The notes below the pieces were generated by a model that saw only the letters and a program-made list of their open reading frames with translations, was not told where the DNA came from and made no database searches. The translations under genes and the position numbers were made by a program. A DNA stretch of 64,000 nucleotides from Natrinema sp. HArc-T2. GTDB lineage: Archaea > Halobacteriota > Halobacteria > Halobacteriales > Natrialbaceae. This document shows positions 50,610 to 59,856 of this stretch, in pieces; the first letter of the stretch is position 1, and the number at the start of each line of letters is the position of its first letter. Location: contig NZ_JBGUAZ010000003.1 in the NCBI RefSeq assembly GCF_041821085.1, positions 434,001-498,000 on the forward strand. The letters run 5' to 3'.

Positions 50610-52373
50610 TCAGGGGTACGGGTGAAACGCCCGCTCGAGACGCGGTTCGAAGCCCAGTTCGTCGGGCACCGTCCGCGCGCGCTCGCCGAAAAACGGCGCG
50701 TCGGTAAACAGCGGTTGCGCGCCCGGCACGACGACTCGGACGGCCTCGAAACCGAGTGCCTCGACGTCTCGAGTCGTCAGGCGTGCGGCGTAGGGTGTCA
50801 AGTTAGCGTCACGCACCCGTGAGCAGAGCTCCTCGAACCGATCGGCACCGGTCGGGACCGGATCTGGCCCGACACTTGCCGCGGGCACGGCCCGGTCGAC
50901 ATCGACGAACTCCTGTGCGCGCTCGGGGAACGCGGCGTACTCGCCGATCGCGCCGCCGGCATCGTCTGCCTCGTCGGGGCCGAGACTACGTAGCTCCATC
51001 CAGTTTTGCATGGCTTCCTCGAGCGCCGACGTCGCGGCTGCTTCGGCGTCGAGGCCGGCCGCCGAGCCGAGGGCGAACGCCGGCCACGCGTCGTCACCCG
51101 GCGAGATCGATCCGTCACCGTCGAGCGCGTCGGGCTCGCGATGGACGGCCACCACGACCACTGGCACGTCGATATCCTGGGTGACGAGCAGCGGCGTTAC
51201 TGCAAGTCCCTCGCTCCGAGCGCGACGCTCGAGCGTGTCGAACGCCTCGGTTTCGACCGACAGACCAAGCGGCTCGAACGTCGAGTACCACGCGAGCATC
51301 GTCGCGTCGCGCTCGATCACTTCCGTCAGCCCGGAGACGAGCGCGTCGACAGTCGAGGAGCCCAGTCCCAGCCCGGTCGTGATCGCCGGGACCAGCGCCT
51401 CGCCGGGCTGGGGGAACTGGACCGCCGCGGCGGGCAGGTGTGTCTCCTCACCCGTCTCGAGGTTCTCTCCCGGAATCCAGCGGTGTTTGTCGCTTGAATC
51501 GTAGGTCGGCGCGTCCTCGGGTCGGACGAGTGCCGTCGGTGCGATCGCACGCTCGAGGTCGTCTTCGCTCGCGTGGACGAAGTCCGCCTCGAGATAGACG
51601 CCGGCACAGTAGCGCTCGAGGCCCTCGCCGACGGCTTTCATCAGTGCGGCGTTCCAGTCGTCGGCGACGCCGGCGGCCTGCCGGGGTGCGCTCGCATCGC
51701 TGTAGGCGGTCGTGTCCGCGACCGTCGACAGGTAGTAGGGTGCCGGGAAGGACTCGACTTCGGCGATGCTCGAGATGGGACCGACCCGATCGTCGATCGC
51801 TCCCTCGGCATGTTCGACCGCTGCCTCGAGGGCGAGCGTTTCGGCGTCGCGCTCGAGCGTGCGATCCCGTTCGTCGTCGGCACACGTACAGCCTGGGACG
51901 GGCAGTATCTGTCGGCGGGCGTGTGGGACCTCGCGTACCTGCCCAATGATCGACTCCTCGTCGCCGGAGAGGACGCGCACACACTCCCGGCCAGCGACCG
52001 CGCCGGCGAGTCGTGCTGCGGCGCGATCGGCCTGTGGATTTGCGGCGCGATCCTCGACGTTCGATGCGACGCGTGCGCGCAGACAGTCGAAACAGGCGGT
52101 GGCGGGTGCAAAGCCAGAGATGGCCGCGTCCACCCCCGGGAGTGGGTGGTTGCCGACCCCGCCGATCTCGACGGCGATCCAGGGCGTGCCGCCCTCGAGT
52201 GCGGCTTCGTTCGCCCGGTCGAACGTCGCCGAGCCGGCGACGTCGCTGACGACTGCAAAGCGAGCGTCGGCGAGCTCGCCGGGACGTGCCTCGCGGACGC
52301 CGACATCGACGTCATCGAGTGCGGTGACGACTGCTTCGCGGACCGGGTCGTCACCCACGACTGAGACTTGCAT
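50610..52373 (-). CDS. E1-like/YcaO fusion cyclodehydratase-type protein
   Basis: A 587-residue fusion. Residues 1-190 are an E1/ThiF-like domain with a probable zinc site: Cys94/Cys97 (ACFDCLRAR) and Cys162/Cys164 (PGCTCAD). Residues ~200-587 are YcaO, with ATP-binding AVGEGLERYC (Glu250/Glu253), EVIERD (Glu351/Glu354) and SALEEAMQNW (Glu452/Gln456). The end is HPYP, reminiscent of the Pro-rich C-terminus of azoline-forming YcaO. Such enzymes use ATP to turn backbone amides into azolines or thioamides. The start at 52373 is the first with family sequence. No precursor peptide gene is visible nearby. Confidence 0.88.
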   Translation of the reverse strand: MQVSVVGDDPVREAVVTALDDVDVGVREARPGELADARFAVVSDVAGSATFDRANEAALEGGTPWIAVEIGGVGNHPLPGVDAAISGFAPATACFDCLRARVASNVEDRAANPQADRAAARLAGAVAGRECVRVLSGDEESIIGQVREVPHARRQILPVPGCTCADDERDRTLERDAETLALEAAVEHAEGAIDDRVGPISSIAEVESFPAPYYLSTVADTTAYSDASAPRQAAGVADDWNAALMKAVGEGLERYCAGVYLEADFVHASEDDLERAIAPTALVRPEDAPTYDSSDKHRWIPGENLETGEETHLPAAAVQFPQPGEALVPAITTGLGLGSSTVDALVSGLTEVIERDATMLAWYSTFEPLGLSVETEAFDTLERRARSEGLAVTPLLVTQDIDVPVVVVAVHREPDALDGDGSISPGDDAWPAFALGSAAGLDAEAAATSALEEAMQNWMELRSLGPDEADDAGGAIGEYAAFPERAQEFVDVDRAVPAASVGPDPVPTGADRFEELCSRVRDANLTPYAARLTTRDVEALGFEAVRVVVPGAQPLFTDAPFFGERARTVPDELGFEPRLERAFHPYP

Positions 52374-52438
52374 ACCCCTATCTGCTGGGCCGGGCGGCAA
52401 AAACGCCCCGCTCGAACGTCGTCGGGGTCACCATGGAC

Positions 52439-53677
52439 TCAGTCCTCGGATGGTGCCATCGAGTCGACGTAGACAAGTTCGTCCGCGTTCTCGAGCAACC
52501 GCACGCCCCAGGTGACGGTGACGGGGACGAGCGCGGTCGTAAAGACGGCGATGAAAACGAGGATCGAGAACAGCGACTGGTCGATGACGCCGGCCCCAAA
52601 GGCGACCTCGGCGATGATGATCTCGACGGTGCCGCGGCCGTTCATCCCGAAGCCGACGACCAGTCCCTCGCGTGAGGTCAGCGACGTCGGCAGCGCGAAC
52701 AGCCAGGAACCGATGATCTTGCCGAGGAAGGCGATCGCGACGAGCCCAGCAAGCACGCCGATACTGTCGGAAAAGACGTCGAAGGTGATCTGGAACCCGA
52801 CCGTGACGAAGAAGACAGGTGCGAAAAACCCCATCGCGAGGTCGTAGATGACTACGTGGATGTGTTCGTAGAGCCCGGGCTCGACATCGGACTGGCGGAG
52901 GAACATCCCAGCCATGAACCCGCCGATGATCATGTGCAACTCCGCGAGCGTCGCGAGCTGGGCGAACAGCAGGGAGACGAGCAATGCGAACGTAAAGGCG
53001 GTCGTCCGATCGACGAAGCCATAGCGCTCGCGCTCGCGCTCGATGTATTTCCAGGCGAGCGGCAGGAAACGATAGCCCAGCAGGAGCGTCACCGCGAAGA
53101 AGCCGATCGCCTGCAGGACGATCGTGCCGAGTTCGGTCGGGTCGAGCGCACCCGCGGTCACGTAGCTGTCGATACCGGCGAACACGATGAGCACCCCCAC
53201 GTCCGAGGCGAGCGCACCGCCGAGTAACACGTTCGCGATCCGCGTCTCGAGCAAGTCGAGGTCCGCGAGAATGCGTGATTTCGTGGCCAGCGACGTGGCG
53301 GCCATCGCGAGGCCGAGAAACAGCGCCGCGCCGGCGGAGACGCCGAGCCAGACGCCGGCGATGTAGCCCAGGCCGAACGGGATGACGAAGGCCCCGAAGG
53401 CGATCAACAACGACGCAGGACCGAGTTCGAACAGTTCGCGGAGGTCGACCTCCATCCCAACGTAGACCATCAGGAGGAACACGCCGAGCTCGGACAGGAC
53501 CGAGAGCAATTCCGAGGGGTGTAACACGCCGAGCAGTGCCGGACCGAACGCGATGCCGGCGAACAGCTCGCCCATCATCGTCGGATAGCCGACACGCTCG
53601 GCGAGCGCGCCGAACACCCACGCGACGGTGAGAACGAGCAGCAGGCTCAGCAGGTCGATGCTGACCGTCTCGACCAT
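52439..53677 (-). CDS. CPA2-type cation/proton antiporter
   Basis: A 412-residue membrane protein with about twelve helices. CPA2 signature features: PTMMGELFAGIAFGPALLG, an Asp-containing helix GGALASDVGVLIVFAG (KefB-like), and GLVVGFGMNGRGTVEIIIAEVA, the region that holds the conserved NGRG. CPA2 proteins exchange Na+ or K+ for H+ and matter for salt balance in haloarchaea. No soluble RCK domain is attached. It lies 65 bases upstream of the YcaO gene on the same strand. Confidence 0.92.
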   Translation of the reverse strand: MVETVSIDLLSLLLVLTVAWVFGALAERVGYPTMMGELFAGIAFGPALLGVLHPSELLSVLSELGVFLLMVYVGMEVDLRELFELGPASLLIAFGAFVIPFGLGYIAGVWLGVSAGAALFLGLAMAATSLATKSRILADLDLLETRIANVLLGGALASDVGVLIVFAGIDSYVTAGALDPTELGTIVLQAIGFFAVTLLLGYRFLPLAWKYIERERERYGFVDRTTAFTFALLVSLLFAQLATLAELHMIIGGFMAGMFLRQSDVEPGLYEHIHVVIYDLAMGFFAPVFFVTVGFQITFDVFSDSIGVLAGLVAIAFLGKIIGSWLFALPTSLTSREGLVVGFGMNGRGTVEIIIAEVAFGAGVIDQSLFSILVFIAVFTTALVPVTVTWGVRLLENADELVYVDSMAPSED

Positions 53678-53911
53678 CCGCTACACCTCCGTGGTGGCTG
53701 TGGCTGGTGGGTGTTTCATCGACGCTCGACTCGGTCGAGCCAAACGACACACAGGTACTTTACTCGACCGGGCAGCAATTTGACTCCTGAAACTCGAGAC
53801 GGCAGCCGTCTCATAGGGCTCTGCGTGGATATTCGGCGTTTCTCACGGGGAAAACGCCTACTTGGGAAACCGCACGACGAAAGAAACGATGAACTAGTCT
53901 GCTGATCCCTA

Positions 53912-55366
53912 TCAGTCGTCAGTACTGGTCTCGAGTTCGGCGCCGGTCTCGAGGTCGTCGCCAAGCGCCGGTCCTGCCGGCCCGTCGGTCACGTCGGCGT
54001 CTCGCCAGGTGCCTCTGCGGTACCAGGCGTAGACGAGGGCGGCACCGAAGACGTTCGAGACGGCGAAGGCGATCCAGATCCCGCGGTAGTCGATCGCCTG
54101 GGAGAGGCCGTAGGCGATCGGGAGTCGGACCAGCGCGTAGGTCACGAGGACGATCGCCGCCGCGGTGAGCGTCTTGCCGGTGCCGCGGAAGCTGCCGTTG
54201 TAGGCCCGCATGACGCCGATGAACCCGAACGATGGAGCGACATACCGGAGGAACGTCACGCCGACGTCGATGACCTGTTGGTCGTCGGTAAAGGCGGTCG
54301 TGATCGGTTCTGCGGCGAGCCATGCCACGACGCCGAGCGCGCCGAGGACGACGAACATGGTGCGAGCGGCGAAGTTCGCGGCGGCTTCCGCACGCTCCGG
54401 TTTGTCCGCCCCGACGTTCTGGCCGGTCATCGTCTCGACGCCGCGGGCGACTGCGATCGCCGGAAGGAAGATCACCGAGAACACGCGCGTCCCGATCCCG
54501 TAGGCGGCGACGACGTAGGTGGGAAACAGACCGACGATCACCAACAGGAGGTTGATCGAGAGCGCACGGCCCATCCCCTCGATCGACGCCGGGAACCCGA
54601 TGCTGACGAGTTTCTTCGCAAAGGTGAGATCGGGCCGCATCTGTCGGAGCCGAATCCGAACACCTCTCGCACCCTGAAACATGATCGCGAGGCCGACGAC
54701 GAGCGCGAGCGCCCGCGAGAAGACCGTCGCGATCGCTGCCCCCTCGATTCCGAGTCGGGGGAACGGCCCCCAGCCGAAGATCAGGAAGGGGTCGAGGACG
54801 ACGTTCAGCAGTACCGAACCGAACATCACCAGCATCGGCGTGATCGTGTCGCCGTAGCCCCGCATCAGCGCGATGAAGACGAAGAAACCGAACATAAACG
54901 GCATCCCGAGCGAGATGACCTGCATATAGTCGGTCGCAAGCGGCAATACGTCAGCCGATGCGCCCAGCAGCCCGAGCAATTCGTTGACGAAGCCGAATCC
55001 GACGAGTCCGAGGATCATCGCACCGAGCAACGACAGCGCCACGGTCTGTGAGGCAGCGTACTCCGCTTTCCGCTCCTCGTCAGCCCCGATATGCTGGGCG
55101 ACGAGGACGCTCCCGGCGACTGACAATCCCATGCCGACGGAAATCAGCAGAAAGACCATCGGGAACGCGAAGCTGATCGCCGCCAGCGCCTCGGTGCTGT
55201 ACTGGCCGAGCCAGAACGTGTCGATGAGGTTGTAGGCGGTCTGCAACAGGTTCGTCACGATGATCGGCAGGGACAGATAGAACAGCGGTCCTGCGATGTC
55301 GCCGGAGGTCAGATCGAACTCGTCGCGGCCCTTGAACAGCCCCGACAATCGATCGAGCAGGCTCAT
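53912..55366 (-). CDS. MATE family efflux transporter
   Basis: A 484-residue transporter with twelve helices: PLFYLSLPIIVTNLLQTAYNLIDTFWLG start, GSVLVAQHIGADEERKAEYA and the mirrored second half IGTRVFSVIFLPAIAVARGVETMTGQNVG. MATE proteins export cationic drugs and metabolites using Na+ or H+ gradients. The ATG overlaps the stop of the TetR regulator (55363-55366), so repressor and pump form one operon. Confidence 0.94.
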   Translation of the reverse strand: MSLLDRLSGLFKGRDEFDLTSGDIAGPLFYLSLPIIVTNLLQTAYNLIDTFWLGQYSTEALAAISFAFPMVFLLISVGMGLSVAGSVLVAQHIGADEERKAEYAASQTVALSLLGAMILGLVGFGFVNELLGLLGASADVLPLATDYMQVISLGMPFMFGFFVFIALMRGYGDTITPMLVMFGSVLLNVVLDPFLIFGWGPFPRLGIEGAAIATVFSRALALVVGLAIMFQGARGVRIRLRQMRPDLTFAKKLVSIGFPASIEGMGRALSINLLLVIVGLFPTYVVAAYGIGTRVFSVIFLPAIAVARGVETMTGQNVGADKPERAEAAANFAARTMFVVLGALGVVAWLAAEPITTAFTDDQQVIDVGVTFLRYVAPSFGFIGVMRAYNGSFRGTGKTLTAAAIVLVTYALVRLPIAYGLSQAIDYRGIWIAFAVSNVFGAALVYAWYRRGTWRDADVTDGPAGPALGDDLETGAELETSTDD

Positions 55367-55998
55367 TTGCCGTCCCCCTCGTCTTCGACACTCGTCGTCG
55401 CTCCGTCACGCTTCACTGCCTCCTCCGGTCGCAGAACGTCGTCGATGTACTTGCGGACGTGGCGTTTCGTCTGTTCGGGCGACCGATCGACCGCTGCTGC
55501 CCGCATTTCAGCACCGTTGAAGACCGTAACGAGGAAATCAGCAATCTCGTCCGGATCGACGTCATCACTGAACTCACCCGCCTCGAGCCCGTCGGCGACG
55601 AGCGTCGCGATGCGATCCCGGAGTACGCGGTCGAACTCGCGCAGTCGCTCCCGGTAGGCCTCGTTGTACGGCGACTGGGCTTTGATCTCGAGGACCGCCG
55701 TCCGAAACTCCTCGGCGGAGTCGTCGGCAGATGGCGTCAACAGTTCGTCGACGAACTCGTGGAGCCGTTCGACCGGCGTCTCTCCGGGCACCGTTGCGGT
55801 CCGCTCCTCGAAGTTGTCGAGCAGATACTCGAGAAACGACTCGAGGAGGTCCTGTTTACTGTCGAAGTGGTAGTGGAGGGTGCCTTTGCTCTTTGTCGAT
55901 TCCGCGGCGATGTCTTGCATCGTCAGCTCCGCGTACCCGTGTTTACAGAGGGCACAATATGTCGCCTCCATGAGGTCGTCGATCGTTTCGTCGGACAT
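55363..55998 (-). CDS. TetR/AcrR family repressor
   Basis: A 211-residue regulator: HTH region ATYCALCKHGYAELTMQDIAAESTKSKGTLHYHFDSKQDLLESF (residues ~10-52 of the protein, helix-turn-helix in the usual place), then an all-helical ligand domain. It precedes the MATE gene with a 4-base overlap and is preceded by a perfect palindromic operator at 56024-56037, so it most likely represses its own operon and releases on ligand binding. Confidence 0.93.
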   Translation of the reverse strand: MSDETIDDLMEATYCALCKHGYAELTMQDIAAESTKSKGTLHYHFDSKQDLLESFLEYLLDNFEERTATVPGETPVERLHEFVDELLTPSADDSAEEFRTAVLEIKAQSPYNEAYRERLREFDRVLRDRIATLVADGLEAGEFSDDVDPDEIADFLVTVFNGAEMRAAAVDRSPEQTKRHVRKYIDDVLRPEEAVKRDGATTSVEDEGDGK

Positions 55999-56023
55999 TC
56001 AGAACGGATCTATCCAAACTTAC

Positions 56024-56037
56024 TGACTGGCCAGTCA
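56024..56037. promoter_or_regulatory. Palindromic operator of the TetR-MATE operon
   Basis: TGACTGGCCAGTCA is a perfect 14 bp palindrome 26-39 bases before the TetR start codon, right where TBP/TFB bind. This resembles TetR/AcrR operators and would allow autorepression by blocking the promoter. Confidence 0.7.
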
Positions 56038-56198
56038 AAAGGGCTTCGTCCATCGTCGCCGGTGGCTGAGAGCCACACGCAACCGATCTATGCGTCATCA
56101 CCGGTGCCGAACGCTGATCCATTCGGGAAAACGAACACCGACCGGCTATCGACGAGGCTCCTCAGAAGCAGTTGACATCGCCAGCCAGTTCCAACCGG

Positions 56199-56648
56199 TC
56201 AGTGCTCGTCGCGCAATCGCTCGAGGACGTCTTCGGCGTTCTCGACCGCCTTCTCTTTCTTCGCGGGGTAGGCCTCGACTTTCCCGCGGAAAGTGATCCC
56301 GTCGCCGAGCCGGACCTCGCCCTGGAAGGCGGCCTGCTTATCGAGACGGAGGAACAGTTCGGTGTTCTCGGTGACCCGCTCGTCGAGTTCGTCGATCAGG
56401 TCGTCGAAGGACTCGAGGTCGGCCAGCCGCGAGAGGACGTGACGGACGTCGTCGGCGTTCTCGACGCGGGCCGAGAGCACGAGGATGCGGTCGCCGTAGT
56501 GGCCCTCGCTTTCGACGCGCTCGAGCTCGAAGGGCTCGTCGTCACCGTCAGGCAGGAAGGTTCGCAGGGCTTCCTCGACGCGTTTTTCGTCCTCGGTGGC
56601 GTAGCAGAACGTCCGTAAATCGACGTAGTGAAGCGGTATCTGTGGCAT
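56199..56648 (-). CDS. COG1325-type RNA-binding protein
   Basis: A 149-residue protein matching the archaeal RNA-binding (exosome-neighbour) family: MPQIPLHYVDLRTFCYATEDEKRVEEALRTFL start, SEGHYGDRILVLSARVENADDVRHVLSRL and LFLRLDKQAAFQGEVRLGDGITFRGKVEAYP. It is likely a cytosolic RNA-metabolism factor. It is a single gene, 68 bases upstream in genomic order of an acidic KOW/SH3-like protein. Confidence 0.85.
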   Translation of the reverse strand: MPQIPLHYVDLRTFCYATEDEKRVEEALRTFLPDGDDEPFELERVESEGHYGDRILVLSARVENADDVRHVLSRLADLESFDDLIDELDERVTENTELFLRLDKQAAFQGEVRLGDGITFRGKVEAYPAKKEKAVENAEDVLERLRDEH

Positions 56649-56715
56649 CTGCGGGTCGAATTTCGATATCGGCAGTGTAACGGGCTGAGCGAGCGCGGCT
56701 GGCTCGCGGTCGGTC

Positions 56716-56922
56716 TTACTCGTCGTCTTCGTCTTCGTCGGCGTCGTCGGCTGCCTCGAGGTCGTCCTCAGGGACGCCGGCTTCCTCGCCGTCCTCGAAG
56801 CTGACGGTGTAGGTGACGTCGCCGAACATCGACTCCATCGTCTGGATCACGGTGCCGGTTTCGCCGTCGAACTCGCTGTGCTCGTCGTTGAGAACCACGC
56901 GGTCGTCTTCCTCGAAGCTCAT
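56716..56922 (-). CDS. Small acidic KOW/SH3-like protein
   Basis: A 68-residue protein: MSFEEDDRVVLNDEHSEFDGETGTVIQTMESMF... resembles a single small beta-barrel (DxVxLxD...GxTGTV) as in KOW/SH3 folds, followed by an Asp/Glu tail (EAADDADEDEDDE). Probably nucleic-acid or ribosome linked; the barrel recalls DUF1918-type proteins. The long upstream frame was rejected as not protein-like. Confidence 0.7.
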   Translation of the reverse strand: MSFEEDDRVVLNDEHSEFDGETGTVIQTMESMFGDVTYTVSFEDGEEAGVPEDDLEAADDADEDEDDE

Positions 56923-57161
56923 ACCCGATGCTTCCCCGTCTGCGTGTAAAAAGGGACTGATTTGAAGTAAGACACAGATGTGATCAACCCTCTCCGAGTC
57001 AAACGTGGACATCGCCGTGACGTACCTCTCCCAAACGGATCGAGACAGATACTTCCACCCGTTCTGATTATACCGAATAAACACTTCAGTAAATTTCTTG
57101 TAGACTTCGGGGCGTAACAACATACCAGTAAATATATGTATTCTTAATTGGAAATTGGCGT

Positions 57162-58271
57162 ATGCACCGCCGAAAATTCCTTACTACCGTCGGCACCACG
57201 GCTACCGTTGGTATTGCTGGCTGCACAGGCGATAGCTCGACGGACGAATCGAACGGCGAAAATAGCGATGGCGAAGATGGGTCCGACGAACCGTCGCTTG
57301 AGGACTTCTCGTTTCCGGAGCACGCGACGCGGGATGAACTCGAGGAGTCAGAGTTCGTTTCGGCACACTTCGATTACATCGAGAACGAGGGATCAGTGAC
57401 GGTCAGACAGACGGAGGAGAACGTCTTTCGGGGGAATAGTTTCGAAACAGAGACCCAATCTCGAATCAGTTCTGACGGCATCATCTTTATCGAGGAGGAT
57501 GAGGAAACGACGACGAAAGAGTGGACGGAGATCGGGAACTCTCGAGGCCTTATTCGGCGCGATATCGGCTTTCAGACGGTCTACCAGATTACCGACAACA
57601 GTCAAAATCAGCGAGCAGTCCTTTCCAAACGGAACCTGGACCTGGTCACAGGAATGTTCGACTTCGGTGAAGCCACATCGGCTACTGATATCGACGGAAC
57701 GCTCGTCGCACGGTACGAGGCTGACTCCATTGCGGAGACACAGCTCGACGGATACAAGCCGTTCGGTGCTGACGAATTCACGAACGGAACCGCCTCGATT
57801 TTTATCACCGAACGCGGCGTCGTAAAACGGGCGACGTACGAAATCGAGTATCAGTCTCGCGGTAACGATGAAGCTCGCAATGTGGAAGTGACTTTCGCCA
57901 ACATCGGAACGACGGACGTGTCCGAGCCGGAATGGGCGGAAACTGCCCGGAACGAGGGCCGAGCGTTCGAGGCGACGGTCACTGATGACGGATTTCTCAG
58001 TTTCACACTGGAGAGCGGCGACCCGGTCGCCGCCGGAACCCATCTCTTACTCAGCCCGCTGAGCGGAAGTCAGCATCTCTCGGTTCCGACGGAGATCAGT
58101 GTCGGCGACCGGCTCGTCGTAGCAACCACCAATGGAGACGTGTCGCTCGGCGTTAACGAAAAGCCGACCACGAGCAGCGACTTCACTGGACGGTTCGTAT
58201 ACTTCGAGATCCGTTCCGAGGCTGGCGTCACGCTGTATGAGGAAGACATCAACTTCGATCGAGATCGGTAA
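57162..58271 (+). CDS. Haloarchaeal Tat lipoprotein of unknown function
   Basis: A 369-residue exported lipoprotein: MHRRKFLTTVGTTATVGIAGC has a twin-arginine signal and lipobox. After an acidic Ser/Asp/Glu linker (about 22-45), the mature part is strand-rich and resembles DUF7537-like or other haloarchaeal surface lipoproteins. I do not recognise a catalytic motif. It is convergent with the DJ-1 gene across a family B element, and its codon use is more AT-rich than neighbours. Confidence 0.8.
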   Translation: MHRRKFLTTVGTTATVGIAGCTGDSSTDESNGENSDGEDGSDEPSLEDFSFPEHATRDELEESEFVSAHFDYIENEGSVTVRQTEENVFRGNSFETETQSRISSDGIIFIEEDEETTTKEWTEIGNSRGLIRRDIGFQTVYQITDNSQNQRAVLSKRNLDLVTGMFDFGEATSATDIDGTLVARYEADSIAETQLDGYKPFGADEFTNGTASIFITERGVVKRATYEIEYQSRGNDEARNVEVTFANIGTTDVSEPEWAETARNEGRAFEATVTDDGFLSFTLESGDPVAAGTHLLLSPLSGSQHLSVPTEISVGDRLVVATTNGDVSLGVNEKPTTSSDFTGRFVYFEIRSEAGVTLYEEDINFDRDR

Positions 58272-58336
58272 TCCCGTCCATACGGATTCGATGCTGAAAC
58301 GGCGGAGGAGATGAAACAGCGAGACTCGCCGGTTTC

Positions 58337-58420
58337 ATCCGGACTCCTGTCAGTCAGTGTCGGAACACCCGAAGCCGGTCATGTGGGTGCGCCCGCGACC
58401 CACTGACAGCAGCCCGTCTC
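58337..58420. repeat. Palindromic element, family B copy 4
   Basis: Left end ATCCGGACTCCTGTCAGTCA, right end in reverse complement TGAGACGGGCTGCTGTCAGT, whose TGA is the stop codon of the DJ-1 gene on the minus strand. It lies between convergent gene ends. Confidence 0.75.
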
Positions 58421-59108
58421 AGGCCTCGAGTTCGACGCCAAGTTCCTCGAGCAAGGTTTCGGCGGCTGCCTGCGAGGAGCCGGGGCCGCGACCGGTGATG
58501 AGATCGCCGTCGACGGTGACGCTGGTCTCCTGGTCGAGTTCGGCATCCCAGTACCCGCCGGCTGTTTTCACTTCGTCTTCGACCCAGTAGGGCAGTTTGC
58601 GACCGTCGGGCATGCGGTCGGCTTCGTCGATGATGCCCTCCTCCCACTCGTTGGGGAAGCCAGTCACGTCGCGGCCGTTGACGATGAACGCGCCGTGGCT
58701 GTCGCGGGCGAACGCGAGCAGGCCGACGGCGTGGCAGACGACCAGCGCCTTGCCATCGCCCTCGACGATGTCCCGGAGGAGTTCCCGTGCGTGTGTGTCC
58801 TGGTTGATGTCCCACTCGGTGCCGTGGCCGCCGGGGAAGACGACGGCGTCGTACCCTTCGGCGTCGGCCTGTGCGACCGAGATCGGATCGTTCAGTCGCT
58901 CGTCGGTCTCGTGGACCTCCCGGACGTGCTCGGCGGTCTCTTCGCCGACCTCGTCGGGGTCGATCGAGCGCTCGTCGATCACCGGTGGACTGCCAGAGGG
59001 CGTCGCGACCGTAATCTCGACGCCCGCATCCGAGAGCGTCTCGAGTGGCTCGACGCATTCTTCGCCCCAGTAGCCTTCCTCGCTGACAACGAACAGTGCA
59101 TCCGTCAT
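58419..59108 (-). CDS. DJ-1/PfpI family type 1 glutamine amidotransferase-like protein
   Basis: A 229-residue protein: MTDALFVVSEEGYWGEECVEPL, DAVVFPGGHGTEWDIN, and the nucleophile elbow KALVVCHAVGLLAF with Cys and His. The domain belongs to the DJ-1/PfpI/Hsp31 group; members act as glyoxalases/deglycases, proteases or chaperones. The longer frame upstream was rejected. Its stop coincides with the right end of a palindromic element. Confidence 0.9.
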   Translation of the reverse strand: MTDALFVVSEEGYWGEECVEPLETLSDAGVEITVATPSGSPPVIDERSIDPDEVGEETAEHVREVHETDERLNDPISVAQADAEGYDAVVFPGGHGTEWDINQDTHARELLRDIVEGDGKALVVCHAVGLLAFARDSHGAFIVNGRDVTGFPNEWEEGIIDEADRMPDGRKLPYWVEDEVKTAGGYWDAELDQETSVTVDGDLITGRGPGSSQAAAETLLEELGVELEA

Positions 59109-59260
59109 AGCCAGTGCTACACCGCGGAGCGTGAAAACTGCCAGCCCACCCGTCGGTTCTGCCGCAAGTCGGAGGGATAACATATCGAACTGGACGATCG
59201 TCTTCGCTGGTGAGGGTGGCTTTTTTCGCTCTCGGACACCTACTTGCGGTAGGTGAAACC

Positions 59261-59725
59261 ATGGCAGATCGTCCCCGTCCGTTCGATGGCATCGAGGAAC
59301 TACTCAACCGGTTGAATCGCCAACTCGAGACCGCTGCCCAGTCGTGGGAGAGCCAACTAGACAACCGGAGTCGACTCGACCTCTCGACGAGCGGTTCGGA
59401 GATGCAGCTTGACCTCGCAGACGAGGGCGACGCGTTCGTCGTCACCGTCGATGTCCCCGGCTACGAGAGCGACAATCTCGAGTTACGACTCACCGGGGAG
59501 ACGCTGGCGATCTCGGGCACTCGAGAGCGAACCGAGGAGGTCGGCGGCGAGGACGAGACATACCTCCGTCGCGAGCGGGAGACGCAATCGTTCAGCCGCC
59601 AGGTTCGTCTGCCCGAATCGGTCGACGAAGACGCGATTGAGGCCAGCGTCAACAACGGCATCCTGACGGTTCGGCTCCCGAAGCGCGAGCCGAGCGAGGA
59701 GGCACACTCGATCGACATCGAGTAG
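59261..59725 (+). CDS. Hsp20/alpha-crystallin small heat-shock protein
   Basis: A 154-residue small heat-shock protein: polar N-terminal arm, alpha-crystallin beta-sandwich from about residue 50 (DEGDAFVVTVDVPGYESDNLELRL) to VNNGILTVRLPKREP, ending with EEAHSIDIE. It acts as an ATP-independent holdase. The ATG at 59261 was chosen because the extension upstream is not protein-like. It is convergent with the DHH phosphoesterase gene. Confidence 0.93.
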   Translation: MADRPRPFDGIEELLNRLNRQLETAAQSWESQLDNRSRLDLSTSGSEMQLDLADEGDAFVVTVDVPGYESDNLELRLTGETLAISGTRERTEEVGGEDETYLRRERETQSFSRQVRLPESVDEDAIEASVNNGILTVRLPKREPSEEAHSIDIE

Positions 59726-59772
59726 CGGGCCACGTTCACGCTGATGGGCGTCTCGGGTTTGCCGGTCGTCGC

Positions 59773-59856
59773 ATACGGACCGCTGGCAGTCAGTGCTGGC
59801 ACAGTCACAACTCCGCTGCGGGCGCGCCGGGCACTCGAGACAGTAGTGTCCGTCTC
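59773..59856. repeat. Palindromic element, family B copy 5
   Basis: Left end ATACGGACCGCTGGCAGTCA, right end in reverse complement TGAGACGGACACTACTGTCT, with TGA being the stop codon of the minus-strand DHH gene (59855-59857). It separates two convergent genes. Confidence 0.75.
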
